Shown: in pieces, positions 33,708-42,141 of the stretch
How the letters are laid out: the number at the start of each line of letters is the position of its first letter
Position numbering within the stretch: the first letter of the stretch is position 1
Source of the DNA: DATHAP01 sp963762865
Lineage (GTDB): Bacteria > Actinomycetota > Actinomycetes > JACCUZ01
DNA: 64,000 bases
NCBI GenBank assembly: GCA_963762865.1
Contig: CAVXNC010000017.1
Coordinates: forward strand, 1-64,000
Reading direction: 5' to 3'
Notes under the pieces: model-generated
Database searches by the model: none
What the model saw: only the letters and a program-made list of their open reading frames with translations
Told to the model about the DNA's origin: nothing
Translations under genes and position numbers: made by a program

Positions 33708-35095
33708 TCGAGCTCGCCGACCTGCGGCCCCTCGACCTCTTCACCGGGGTCAGCGACGAGCAGCTGCGCGACCTGCTCGCGGTCGGGTCCGAGGTGGTCT
33801 TCGACGTCGGTGACGTGCTCTTCCACGAGAGCGCGCCGGCGGATGCGTGGTGGGTGCTCGTCGAGGGCCGCCTCGACCTCGTCCGGCACGTCGGCCGGGA
33901 GGAGACGGTGCTCGGCGCGATGGACGTGCCCGGCAGGTGGGCGGGCGGCTTCCGTGCCTGGGACGAGAACGGCGTGTATCTCGCGACGGCGCGGGCTGCT
34001 GCGCCCGGTCGGATACTGCGGGTCGACGCCGCCGAGCTCCGGGCCTGGTCGGGTGCCTGGTACCCCTTCGGCGACCACCTCATCGAGGGCGTCTTCCGGA
34101 CGGGTCGTCGCTTCGAGTCCCTCACCCGGCAACGGGAGGCTCTGGTCGCCTTGGGGACGCTGGCGGCCGGTCTCGCGCACGAGATCAACAACCCGGCCGC
34201 TGCCGCGGTGCGCGCGGTGGACGGGCTCGAGGTCTCCAGCGGCACCCTGCTGTCGTCGCTCGCGCTGCTCGCCCGCGCGGACGTCACGGCGCAGCAGTTC
34301 GGCCGGCTCGACGAGCTGCGCCTCGACCTGGCCGTCGGGCCGGCGACGACCGACCCGATGGACCTGGCCGACCGCGAGGAGGAGATCTCCGACTGGCTGT
34401 CCGCGCACGGTGTCGGCCAGGCATGGGCCATCGCGCCGTCGCTCGCTCGGGCAGGTGCCGACGTCGGCTGGTGCGAGCAGGTGCAGGTCGTTCTTGGTGA
34501 CTCGCTCGAGACCGGGGTGCAGTGGGTGGCCAGCACTCTCGCCGCCCAGACCAGCCTGGCCGTCGTCAAGGACTCCACACGGCGCATCTCCGAGCTCGTG
34601 GCAGCGGTGAAGTCGTACTCGCAGATGGACCGGTCGTCGGTGCAGGACACCGACGTGCGGGAGGGCCTCGAGAGCACGCTGGTGATGCTGGGGCACCGGG
34701 TCCCGCCCGGAGTCGAGGTGGTCCGGGCATACGACCCCGACCTGCCGCGCATCGAGGCGGTGCCTGGCGAGCTCAACCAGGTGTGGACCAACCTGATCGC
34801 CAACGCGCTGGACGCGATGGACGGCACAGGCGTCCTGCGGGTGTCGGCAGCCGCCGACGCCGGGGGAGTGCGGGTGGAGGTCGCCGACACCGGCCCCGGC
34901 ATCCCCGCCGAGGTGCGCGACCACGTCTTCGAGCCCTTCTTCACCACCAAGGGCGTCGGCAAGGGCACCGGTCTCGGTCTGGACATCTCCCGGAGGATCG
35001 TCACCGACCGGCACGGCGGCGAGATCAGCGTCGACTCCGAGCCGGGCCGCACGGTGATCAGCGTCCGGCTGCCGCAACGGCCGCCGGCCGGGTAG
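33704..35095 (+). CDS. cyclic-nucleotide-domain sensor histidine kinase
   Basis: Soluble kinase of 463 residues. A Crp-like cNMP domain (about 8-120) precedes the H-box LAHEINNP with His159, and the ATPase domain has the N-box NLIANALDAM, G1 DTGPGIP and G2 GTGLGLDIS. No membrane helix is present. It starts at a GTG overlapping the receiver-flavoprotein stop, so the two form a coupled two-component system whose output is enzymatic rather than DNA-binding. Confidence 0.9.
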   Translation: MIELADLRPLDLFTGVSDEQLRDLLAVGSEVVFDVGDVLFHESAPADAWWVLVEGRLDLVRHVGREETVLGAMDVPGRWAGGFRAWDENGVYLATARAAAPGRILRVDAAELRAWSGAWYPFGDHLIEGVFRTGRRFESLTRQREALVALGTLAAGLAHEINNPAAAAVRAVDGLEVSSGTLLSSLALLARADVTAQQFGRLDELRLDLAVGPATTDPMDLADREEEISDWLSAHGVGQAWAIAPSLARAGADVGWCEQVQVVLGDSLETGVQWVASTLAAQTSLAVVKDSTRRISELVAAVKSYSQMDRSSVQDTDVREGLESTLVMLGHRVPPGVEVVRAYDPDLPRIEAVPGELNQVWTNLIANALDAMDGTGVLRVSAAADAGGVRVEVADTGPGIPAEVRDHVFEPFFTTKGVGKGTGLGLDISRRIVTDRHGGEISVDSEPGRTVISVRLPQRPPAG

Positions 35096-35135
35096 GCCGG
35101 GGCCGATCGCCCGCGAAGCGGCTAATTTCGATGCG

Positions 35136-36137
35136 ATGCAGTCACTCCAGGACGCGGTGGACGGAGCGGCGGAACACTCGGGATTCTCCGGCGTGGTCCG
35201 CGTGGACCGCTCGGGCAGCATGGAGCTCTGCTCGGCCTACGGGCTCGCTGACCGCGCCCACCAGGTCCCCAACACGGTAGAGACCCGGTTCGCGACAGCC
35301 AGTGGAGCGAAGACCCTGACCGCGCTGGCGGTCATGAGCCTGGCCGAGCGGGGAACGCTCGAGCTCGGCACCACCGCTCGGTCGCTGCTCGGCGACGACC
35401 TGCCCCTGATCGCCGACGACGTGACGGTCGAGCACCTGCTGGCACATCGGTCCGGCATCGGCGACTACCTCGACGAGGACGCCAACGACTTCCGCGACTA
35501 CGTCTTGCCCGTCCCGGTGCACGAGCTGGCGACGACCGAGCAGTACCTGCCGGCACTGGGCGGACACGAGTCCGTGTTCCCCGCCGGCGAGCGGTTCTCG
35601 TACAACAACGCCGGTTACGTCGTGCTCGCGCTGATGGCCGAACGGTCGACCGGAGTGGACTTCCACGACCTGGTACGCAACCTCGTCTGCGAGCCGGCGG
35701 GCATGACCGACACCGCCTTCCTGCGCTCCGACGAGCTGCCGGGGCGCACGGCCCTGGGCTACCTGGACGTGGACGGCCCGAGGACCAACGTGTTCCACCT
35801 CCCGGTGCGTGGCAGCGGGGACGGTGGCGTCTACTCGACTGCGGCCGACATCAGCGCCTTGTGGGGCGCCCTGTTCGCCGGACGAGTCGTCCCACCGCGG
35901 CGCCTTGCCGAGATGGTGCGGCCGCGCAGCGACTGGCCGGAGGAGTCCAGGCGCTACGGTCTCGGGTTCCACCTCGAGGCGACGGGTGACGGAGTCTTTC
36001 TCGAGGGGCACGACGCCGGCGTTTCGTTCGCGAGCCTGCACCGGCCCACGTCCTCGATCACCTGCACCGTCATCTCGAACTGGACAGAGGGCGCCTGGCC
36101 GATCATCCGGCTGCTCAGCGACCGGTTCGGCACCTGA
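35136..36137 (+). CDS. serine hydrolase, beta-lactamase/esterase class C type
   Basis: Protein of 333 residues with the SxxK motif SGAK near residue 57 in FATASGAKTLTALAV and the YxN motif YNNAGY near 164. No signal peptide is visible, so it probably acts in the cytoplasm, which is usual for this wide family of esterases and amidases. It follows the kinase gene by 40 bases and may share its transcript. Substrate unknown. Confidence 0.87.
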   Translation: MQSLQDAVDGAAEHSGFSGVVRVDRSGSMELCSAYGLADRAHQVPNTVETRFATASGAKTLTALAVMSLAERGTLELGTTARSLLGDDLPLIADDVTVEHLLAHRSGIGDYLDEDANDFRDYVLPVPVHELATTEQYLPALGGHESVFPAGERFSYNNAGYVVLALMAERSTGVDFHDLVRNLVCEPAGMTDTAFLRSDELPGRTALGYLDVDGPRTNVFHLPVRGSGDGGVYSTAADISALWGALFAGRVVPPRRLAEMVRPRSDWPEESRRYGLGFHLEATGDGVFLEGHDAGVSFASLHRPTSSITCTVISNWTEGAWPIIRLLSDRFGT

Positions 36138-36161
36138 ACCCGGCAAGCGGTCGGCGAACGC

Positions 36162-37565
36162 TCATGCCGACGAGCTGAGCAGCTCCTTCAGGGCCTCGAC
36201 GTGCTCGGCCTCGGTCCAGGTGCCGCCGATGGACACCCGGATCGCCAGCCGGCCGTGCACCCGGGTGTGCGTCAGATAGGCCTGGCCCGAGGCGTTGATG
36301 GAGTCCAGCACCCGCTGGGTCGCCTCGTCGCCGTCGACGCGCGCGATGCACAGCAGGTTGAGCGGCGTGTCGACGAGCCGCTCCCAGTCGGGCCGTTCGT
36401 CGACCCACCGGGCCAGATCCTGCGCCAGGGCGACGTGCTCCCGGACGTGGTGGCGCAGCCCTTCAGCGCCGTACCAGCGCAGCACGAACCACAGCTTGAG
36501 CGCACGGAACCGCCGCCCCAGCGGCACCATCCAGTCGCGGTAGTCGATGACGTCGCCGGACTCGCTGGCCGCGTTGCGCAGGTACTCCGGCACGATCGTG
36601 AGCGCCGAGACCAGGGCCTCGCGGTCAGCCACGTAGAAGGCCGAGCAGTCGAAATTGGTGAACAGCCACTTGTGGGCGTCGACGACGTAGCTGTCGGCGA
36701 GCTCGACGCCGTCCTGCACCCATCGCAGCTCCGGGCACACCGCGGCTGACCCGCTCATCGCCGCGTCGACGTGCAACCAGGCACCGTGCCGGCGGGCGAC
36801 CTCGCCGATCGCACGCAGCGGGTCCATCGCGTTCGTGCCGGTGGTGCCGACTGTGGCCGCGACGAAGAAGGGTGTGCGCCCTGCGGCGACGTCCTCGGCG
36901 ATCATCCGGTCGAGGGCGGCCGGGTCCATGGCGAGGGTGCGGTCGTCGACGTCGACGACCCGCAGGCTCTCCGAGCCGAGCCCCGCGATGCGCGCCGCCT
37001 TCTCGATCGAGGAGTGCGCCTGGGAGGACGCGTAGGCGACCAGCCCCTGCCGTACGCCCGACCGGTTGGCCGCTCCGGCAGTCGCGCGCTCCCGGGCCGC
37101 GACCATGGCCACCAACGACGAGCTCGAGGCGCTGTCCTGGATCACGCCACCGCCGGACCCCTCGGAGCGGAAGGCGTCGGGCAGGCCGAGCAGCTCGACC
37201 AGCCAGTCGAGGACGTGCGTCTCGAGCTCGGTCGCCGCGGGCGACGTGGCCCAGAGCATCCCCTGCACCCCGAGGCCGGCAGAGAGCAGCTCACCGAGGA
37301 CCGCCGGCCCGGAGGAGTTGGCCGGGAAGTAGGCGAAGAACGACGGCGACTGCCAGTGGGTGACTCCCGGCAGCACCACCCGGTCGACATCGGCGAGCAT
37401 CGTCGCGAAGTCCTCCGGGCGCTCCGGGGGGTGCGGCGGCAGCGCCGCGCGCACCGCCCCCGGCGCGGACTGCGAGAGCACCGGCAGGTCGCCGACGCGC
37501 TCGAGGTAGTCGGCGACCCAGTCGACCATCTCGTGCCCGTGCCGGCGCAGCTGGTCGGGGGTCAT
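36162..37565 (-). CDS. PLP-dependent group II amino-acid decarboxylase
   Basis: Protein of 467 residues of the aromatic-L-amino-acid decarboxylase family. His184 in SSQAHSS stacks on PLP, Asp267 in HVDAAM pairs with the ring nitrogen and Lys299 in VVDAHKWLF forms the Schiff base. The N-terminus RRHGHEMVDWVADYLE and the segment QSPSFFAYFPANSS are family hallmarks. It probably decarboxylates an aromatic amino acid; the choice of substrate cannot be read. Start taken as ATG 37565; GTG 37580 is an alternative. Confidence 0.9.
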   Translation of the reverse strand: MTPDQLRRHGHEMVDWVADYLERVGDLPVLSQSAPGAVRAALPPHPPERPEDFATMLADVDRVVLPGVTHWQSPSFFAYFPANSSGPAVLGELLSAGLGVQGMLWATSPAATELETHVLDWLVELLGLPDAFRSEGSGGGVIQDSASSSSLVAMVAARERATAGAANRSGVRQGLVAYASSQAHSSIEKAARIAGLGSESLRVVDVDDRTLAMDPAALDRMIAEDVAAGRTPFFVAATVGTTGTNAMDPLRAIGEVARRHGAWLHVDAAMSGSAAVCPELRWVQDGVELADSYVVDAHKWLFTNFDCSAFYVADREALVSALTIVPEYLRNAASESGDVIDYRDWMVPLGRRFRALKLWFVLRWYGAEGLRHHVREHVALAQDLARWVDERPDWERLVDTPLNLLCIARVDGDEATQRVLDSINASGQAYLTHTRVHGRLAIRVSIGGTWTEAEHVEALKELLSSSA

Positions 37566-37624
37566 GTGGAAGCCCGTCACCGGCCCATTGTCGAGGGTCG
37601 GATCCCAGGCGACCTGCCCGGCCG

Positions 37625-38101
37625 TCAGCCGGCGTCGGCGGCCTCGCGCACTGCGGCGATGTCGATCTTGCGCATCTGCAGCATGGCGGCCATGGCGCGC
37701 TGCCCGCGGGCCTGATCCGGGTCGGCCAGCAGCTTCTCCAGCTCGTCGGGCACGACCTGCCACGAGACGCCGAACTTGTCCTTCACCCAGCCGCACGGCC
37801 CGTCCTGGCCTCCGTCGGCGGTGAGGCGTTCCCAGTAGTAGTCGACGTCATCCTGCGACGTGCAGTCGATCTGGAATGAGATCGCCTCGTCGAATGTGAA
37901 CTCCGGCCCGCCGTTGAGCGCGGTGAAGGGCTGGCCGTCGAGCTCGAACTGCACGGTGAGCACCATGCCCGGCTCGCGGGGGCCGGCCTCGCCGTAGTGC
38001 GAGGTCGAGACGATCTGGGAGTTCTTGAACACGGAGATGTAGAACGCGGCGGCGTCCTCGGCCTGGGTGTCGAACCACAGGCACGGGGTGATGGTCGGCA
38101 T
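37625..38101 (-). CDS. VOC-family (PhnB/glyoxalase-like) protein
   Basis: Protein of 158 residues starting with PTITPCLWFDTQAEDAAAFY, typical of the PhnB branch of vicinal-oxygen-chelate proteins (3-demethylubiquinone methyltransferase-like by name only). The metal ligand pattern is degenerate, as is normal for this branch. A GAGAGGAC site precedes the ATG. Function unknown. Confidence 0.83.
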   Translation of the reverse strand: MPTITPCLWFDTQAEDAAAFYISVFKNSQIVSTSHYGEAGPREPGMVLTVQFELDGQPFTALNGGPEFTFDEAISFQIDCTSQDDVDYYWERLTADGGQDGPCGWVKDKFGVSWQVVPDELEKLLADPDQARGQRAMAAMLQMRKIDIAAVREAADAG

Positions 38102-38322
38102 GACGGGTCCTCTCGCGTCGGGATGGTGCTCTCCCAGGTATAGACGTCCTGCGGGCGCGGATGTCATCGCTCAGCGGCGCCAGATCGTGACATCGGGCAT
38201 CGCGCCTGTCTCGGACGGCGATGCGAGTCCATGACGAACGACGGGTCGTGAGGAATGAGTTTTCGCGGTGGCCGCGCGCGTCTAGACCTAGACCGATCTG
38301 ACGCACTCGAGGACGAACTCAG

Positions 38323-38600
38323 ATGACCGCGACCTGACACCTTCGCACGTGGATTCGCCAGCCTCGACGGCTTCGGCTCCTACGGCGGGGGCGACTGGCG
38401 GTGGCTACTGGGGCAAGCGACGAGGCCCGAGTTCCTCGACCGTCGAGCTCGCGGTGCTCGCCAGCGATGGAGCAGCAGCTTGGTCCTCGGAGCCAACACG
38501 TATCGGTGCGATGTTCGTGGAGCTGTTAGGCCCGAGCCGCCGCCGAGGCTCTGGTCGGGCGACCCGGTCGCACACCCGGCTCGATGAACCTCGACACGAC
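38323..38600 (+). pseudogene. remnant of a dihydrofolate-reductase/RibD-fold gene
   Basis: Short matches to the RibD-C/DHFR family are scattered across all frames: ASLDGFGSYGGGDW, GYWGK, RPEFLD, LVLGANTYR and MFVELLG, in the right order over 270 bases. At least four frame changes and an early TGA after ATG 38323 break it. The call rests on recognising the family order; it cannot make a full product as given. Confidence 0.5.
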
Positions 38601-38713
38601 TCCCGGCTCTTCGGTGTCGACGACACTCGAGGCCCGAGACGCAACGCCTGATCCGAGCGGCCATGACGCACGGGCTGCAGACACGAGAGGCGGAACTAGG
38701 ACTCAGCGCGCTG

Positions 38714-38857
38714 CTAGTGGCGCTGAGCAGTGAGGACCAATAGGGCCCGCCCGGCGGCGAGAACGACCACCATGACCAGGAGGAAGGCCGGCGACCAGTG
38801 GACTCGAAGGGCCGCGTCGTCGCTGGCGTCCGCCACCGTCTGGAAGACGGAGGTCAT
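38714..38857 (-). CDS. possible 47-residue membrane protein
   Basis: A short frame with a soluble N-terminus and one hydrophobic helix (AFLLVMVVVLAAGRALLVL). It lies 79 bases after the small QVQI-type gene on the same strand and could share its transcript. The ribosome site is weak. No family recognised. Confidence 0.35.
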   Translation of the reverse strand: MTSVFQTVADASDDAALRVHWSPAFLLVMVVVLAAGRALLVLTAQRH

Positions 38858-38936
38858 GGCACCTGGCCGGGCTGCGAGCGGATGCGAAGGGCGCTGATCA
38901 GCATGCGGTCGACGGCTTCGGTGACCCTCACCGAGA

Positions 38937-39092
38937 TCATGACGCGCCGGCCTCAGAGCGGGCTGCCCTCGCCAACCGCTTTGCCCTGACGATGTCCGCG
39001 TCCCGGGGGTCCAGCGGGAGGATCTGCTCGTCCTCGGTGTGACGACGAGCCGCTGCCGTCTGGCGCGCTTTGCTGATCTGCACCTGGCGCAT
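38937..39092 (-). CDS. small basic protein with QVQISKARQ N-terminus
   Basis: Protein of 51 residues that begins MRQVQISKARQ and contains LPLDPRDADIVRAKRLARAA. Small proteins with this DPRDxDIVRAKR segment seem to recur in actinobacteria, but no function is known to me. The ATG at 39092 has GAGGGG six bases upstream; an ATG at 39119 is less likely. Its first 11 codons closely match those of a gene at 52179, and both lie about 92 bases from a GCTAGC palindrome. Confidence 0.6.
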   Translation of the reverse strand: MRQVQISKARQTAAARRHTEDEQILPLDPRDADIVRAKRLARAARSEAGAS

Positions 39093-39180
39093 CTCGAACC
39101 CCTCATGGCTGATGTTCATCCGTTGCTTTGAGCATCACCGCGGGTGATTCGTGCGTCTTCGCCGCTAGCAGCCATCTGTA

Positions 39181-39198
39181 CTTCCTGCTAGCAGGAAG
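39181..39198. promoter_or_regulatory. perfect 18-base palindrome with GCTAGC core
   Basis: CTTCCTGCTAGCAGGAAG is a perfect palindrome located 91 bases before the small QVQI-type gene on the minus strand. A second GCTAGC (39164-39169) lies 23 bases away. It is the best copy of a motif (CCNGCTAGCNGG) found again at 41269, 50447 and 52075. Confidence 0.6.
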
Positions 39199-39277
39199 AA
39201 CGTGCAGAAGGACGTGAGCCAACGAGAAGGCCCTGTCGCGAGTGTCCGACTTGCCCTGATCTCGTCGTGCCACGCCA

Positions 39278-39308
39278 GACCGCCGAGCGGACCAGCCGCT
39301 CGGCGGTC
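39278..39308. terminator. strong hairpin terminator
   Basis: A perfect 13-base stem (GACCGCCGAGCGG / CCGCTCGGCGGTC) with a 5-base loop lies 13 bases after the stop of the minus-strand lipoprotein gene. It has TTT only on the plus side; on the minus side it would be a hairpin without a U-tract, as is common in actinobacteria. Confidence 0.65.
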
Positions 39309-39321
39309 TTTCAGCTGCTCG

Positions 39322-40005
39322 TCAGCGCCTGCCGCACTGGCCCTCGGCGTTGCCGCCAACGGTGTTACCCGCGACCTCAGGTGCCGGAGTGTTCTCCTCG
39401 CACTGCAGGTCTCCACCGATGTGATTGCCGGAGATCGTCAGTCCGCCGCGGTTCTCGTCGGCTGCCAGGTTCCCGCCGATCGTGTTTCCGACCGCGACCA
39501 GCGCACCGCCCTGGCTTTCCCACGCGAGGTCACCACCAATGCGGGCGCCCTTGACCGTCGAAGATCCACCATCCTCCAGCTGCAGATTGCCACCGATGGA
39601 CGATTTGTCCGTCACTGTGACGGCACGTGCCCCTTCCGACTCGATGTCGCCGTCGACGAATACACCTCGGGCCACCAGCGTGGCCCCGGACCCGACGCTG
39701 ATGTTGCCCTCCACTCGTGTTCGGACGAGGGTGCAGGTCGCGCCGGGCGGGACCGTCACCTCATCGACCGTGACGGCGCCGATGAAGCCGTCGCACGCCC
39801 CGGGACTGGTTGGGCTAGGGGGCGCGGGTTGCGGGGCTCGCGGGGTCGTTGCCGTCGCGTCCGGACTGGCTTTCGCGTCCGAGATCTGCGGGCTGGATGC
39901 AGCCTCCCCTGCGCCGCAGGCCGCGACCGCGAGGCCGGCGACCAGCAGGAATGCATGCAAAACCTTGAAGCGGCGGAGTCCTCGACGGACCAGGTTGAGT
40001 GTCAT
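39322..40005 (-). CDS. lipoprotein with beta-helix-like repeats
   Basis: Protein of 227 residues with a lipoprotein signal (AFLLVAGLAVAACG), a Pro/Thr-rich linker (45-70) and a C-terminal domain of about seven short turns with a repeating IGGNLQ / IGGDL pattern, as expected for a small right-handed beta-helix. It ends with a Cys in GGNAEGQC. It is exported and anchored; the function is unknown. A strong hairpin follows the stop. Confidence 0.75.
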   Translation of the reverse strand: MTLNLVRRGLRRFKVLHAFLLVAGLAVAACGAGEAASSPQISDAKASPDATATTPRAPQPAPPSPTSPGACDGFIGAVTVDEVTVPPGATCTLVRTRVEGNISVGSGATLVARGVFVDGDIESEGARAVTVTDKSSIGGNLQLEDGGSSTVKGARIGGDLAWESQGGALVAVGNTIGGNLAADENRGGLTISGNHIGGDLQCEENTPAPEVAGNTVGGNAEGQCGRR

Positions 40006-40190
40006 GCCACGAGCATGTGGCGAGCCAGCAATCCCGTCGTTGCGGCCAGCGCCAATGTCGCCTACCGGCTGCCCCCCAGCTCACGGATCCAGGTCGGCGG
40101 GGACGTCGATCACCCCGCGTCACCTTCCTTGATCGGCATTCCAGGTAACCGGAATGCATCGCGCGACGGCACAGCACGATGCTGGGTTCC

Positions 40191-40576
40191 ATGGTCTCGC
40201 TGCGCTGCCTCATCGTGGATGACAGCCTCCCCTTCCTGAGGAGTGCGCGGGCCCTGCTTGAGCGAGGAGGCGTCACCGTGGTCGGTGTCGCCACGACTGG
40301 TGACGAGGCGTGCGGCGAGCGGTCGAGCTCGAGCCCGACATCGTGCTCCTCGATGTCCACATCGGTGACGAGAGCGGCTTCGAGCTTGCACAGCGCCTGG
40401 AGCGGGAGGCTGCCGTACCACCGTCCCGGATGATTCTGACCTCCACCTTCTCCGCGGATGACTTTCCCGAGATGATCAACTCGGCGAGCGCGGCCGGGTT
40501 CATCTCCAAGGCGGACTTGTCGGCCCATGCGATTCGCCGGGTCCTGGGTAGCGACCCCTGGACCGGCCGGCCCTAA
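40191..40576 (+). pseudogene. stand-alone response-regulator receiver, frameshifted
   Basis: A receiver domain of about 128 residues: the acidic patch LIVDDS and ALLERGGVTVVGVATTGDEA at the N-terminus, then one base is apparently lost near 40312 and the frame continues with AVELEPDIVLLDVHIGDESG and GFISKADLSA (conserved Lys). No output domain follows. The phospho-acceptor Asp is in LLDVHIG. ATG 40191 or 40179 may start it. Its 3' end meets the convergent NarL gene. Confidence 0.65.
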
Positions 40577-41227
40577 TAGCTCTCGAGGAAGGTGAGGACG
40601 GCCAGAACGCGACGGTGGTCTTCGTTGGTCTCGGGCAGGTCGAGCTTGGTGAGAACCGCGCGCATGTGCTTCTCGACCGTGCCCTCGGTCACCCACAAGC
40701 GACGGGCGATGCCGGCGTTCGAGCGGCCCTCTGCCGCCAGCGCGAGGACCTCCCGTTCACGGTCGGTGAGCACCGGCAAGCGGATCATGACGGCGGCGTG
40801 CGCCGAAGACCTCTTGGACCAGTGCTGGGTCGACCACCGAGCCGCCTTTCAGGAGGCGCTCCAATGTCTCGACGAAGTCTTCTACATCTGTGACGCGACT
40901 CTTAAGGAGGTAACCGACCTGCTTTCCGTCGGCGAGCAGCTGCATCGCATGCTCCACCTCGACGTGGGCGGACAGGACCAGCACGGCGGTCTCGGGCCGT
41001 TCCTGGCGGATGGTCTGCGCAGCCTCCAGTCCCTCGGTCGAATGCTTCGGCGGCATGCGGATGTCGGTGATCACCAGGTCCGGATGCTCCCGTCGGACCA
41101 ATGCGAGCAGCTCCACTCCCGTGCCGACTTGTCCTACGACATCGAAGCCGGAGCGGTCGAGCAGACTCGCCAGCCCTTCGCGCAGCAGGACGTCGTCGTC
41201 GGCAAGCGCAACGCGGGCTCGGCTCAT
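40573..41227 (-). pseudogene. NarL/LuxR-type response regulator, one frameshift
   Basis: A receiver domain (ALADDDVLLREGLASLLDRSG; phospho-Asp in LVITDIRMP; Lys in GYLLKSRVTD) is followed in another frame by a LuxR helix-turn-helix (LTDREREVLALAAEGRSNAG, VTEGTVEKHMRAVLTKL). One extra base near 40760-40785 separates the parts. Read through the shift it gives about 217 residues, the normal NarL length. It lies beside a secreted-protein gene and a kinase also carrying shifts. Confidence 0.75.
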
Positions 41228-41268
41228 CGTGCCCTCACCTCGGCAGTCGGTGTACTCGGCCAGACGTT

Positions 41269-41280
41269 CCAGCTAGCAGG
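41269..41280. promoter_or_regulatory. GCTAGC-core operator-like site between divergent genes
   Basis: CCAGCTAGCAGG sits 41 bases before the NarL-type regulator start (minus) and 120 bases before the secreted-protein gene (plus). It matches the shared form CCNGCTAGCNGG. Eleven bases further is a second perfect palindrome, CCTGGTACCAGG. Confidence 0.5.
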
Positions 41281-41290
41281 GGGACAGTGC

Positions 41291-41302
41291 CCTGGTACCA
41301 GG
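41291..41302. promoter_or_regulatory. perfect 12-base palindrome CCTGGTACCAGG
   Basis: It lies in the divergent region between the NarL-type regulator and the secreted-protein gene, one helical turn or so from the GCTAGC site. TATAGG follows at about 41319. A dimeric regulator could bind here. Confidence 0.4.
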
Positions 41303-41400
41303 AATGCGCCCCCGCACTATAGGGACAACCATCGCCCCATGGCCCTAACCCAGCAAGAGCTGGGGCACCTAGTCGATGGAGCAACCGATGCCTCAAATTC

Positions 41401-42131
41401 GTGACAACGAGCCTACGGTTGATCGCGTCTCGCAGTGGCAGCGCAGCCAGGTCGAGCCTTCTGTTGACCGTCGCACTGACCTTGGGCGTCACTTCAGCCA
41501 TCTTCACCGCGCCGGCGCACGCTGAGACGAGGACGGTCGACCACGTCGTGGCGTACCAGGGCGCGGTGCCCAGCTCGGTGGCCAAGCCGGTTGCGCTGGC
41601 CTACGCCGCACTCGCCAAAGCGAAGATGCAGGCCGCGAACAGGTGGGTGAACAGGGCGAGCGATTCGCTCGAGACCGTCCGGGTCAACACCCGGAGGGCG
41701 CACACCGAAGCAATGAACCTCATCGGCAAACCGCCCATCGATCCCGAGTCGGACGACCCGCCAGGCCCGCCCGCGGTAATGGCAGTCCTTCGGCTTGAAC
41801 GGACCATCGGTCTCGGTATCGTCCCCCTCTTCAACGCAAGGAAGTCGACCACGTTTGTCCAGGCGCTCGGCTACACGCTCTACGTCACCCAGACAACTCG
41901 GGACAAGATGCTTGACCGGGTCATCGGCCTGAACCCTGAGGGAGCGGGTGCGGACTTCGCCGACGACATGGCTGACACCGTGGGCGGTTACACGACCGAG
42001 GTGAACCAGATCGCCAATGCTCTTGCTACATACGAGTTACTTCCTGTGCGCATGATGGCCTCGTCAACGCTCTGGCTCGGGCGCGCGCAACCCGGGACAA
42101 GATGAACGCGGCCTTCGGTGGCGGTGAGTAG
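41401..42131 (+). pseudogene. secreted protein, paralogue 1, frameshift near the end
   Basis: Secreted protein of about 240 residues if read through. A signal peptide (LLLTVALTLGVTSAIFTAPA) is followed by helical segments and the motif LNPEGAGADFADDMADTVGG. After a one-base shift near 42050 the true end reads NALARARATRDKMNAAFGGG, which matches the end of the gene at 51213. The product family is not known to me. The start is taken as GTG 41401; an ATG at 41390 in another frame has a better ribosome site, so a second shift near the start is possible. Confidence 0.65.
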
Positions 42132-42141
42132 TGGGTCACAG

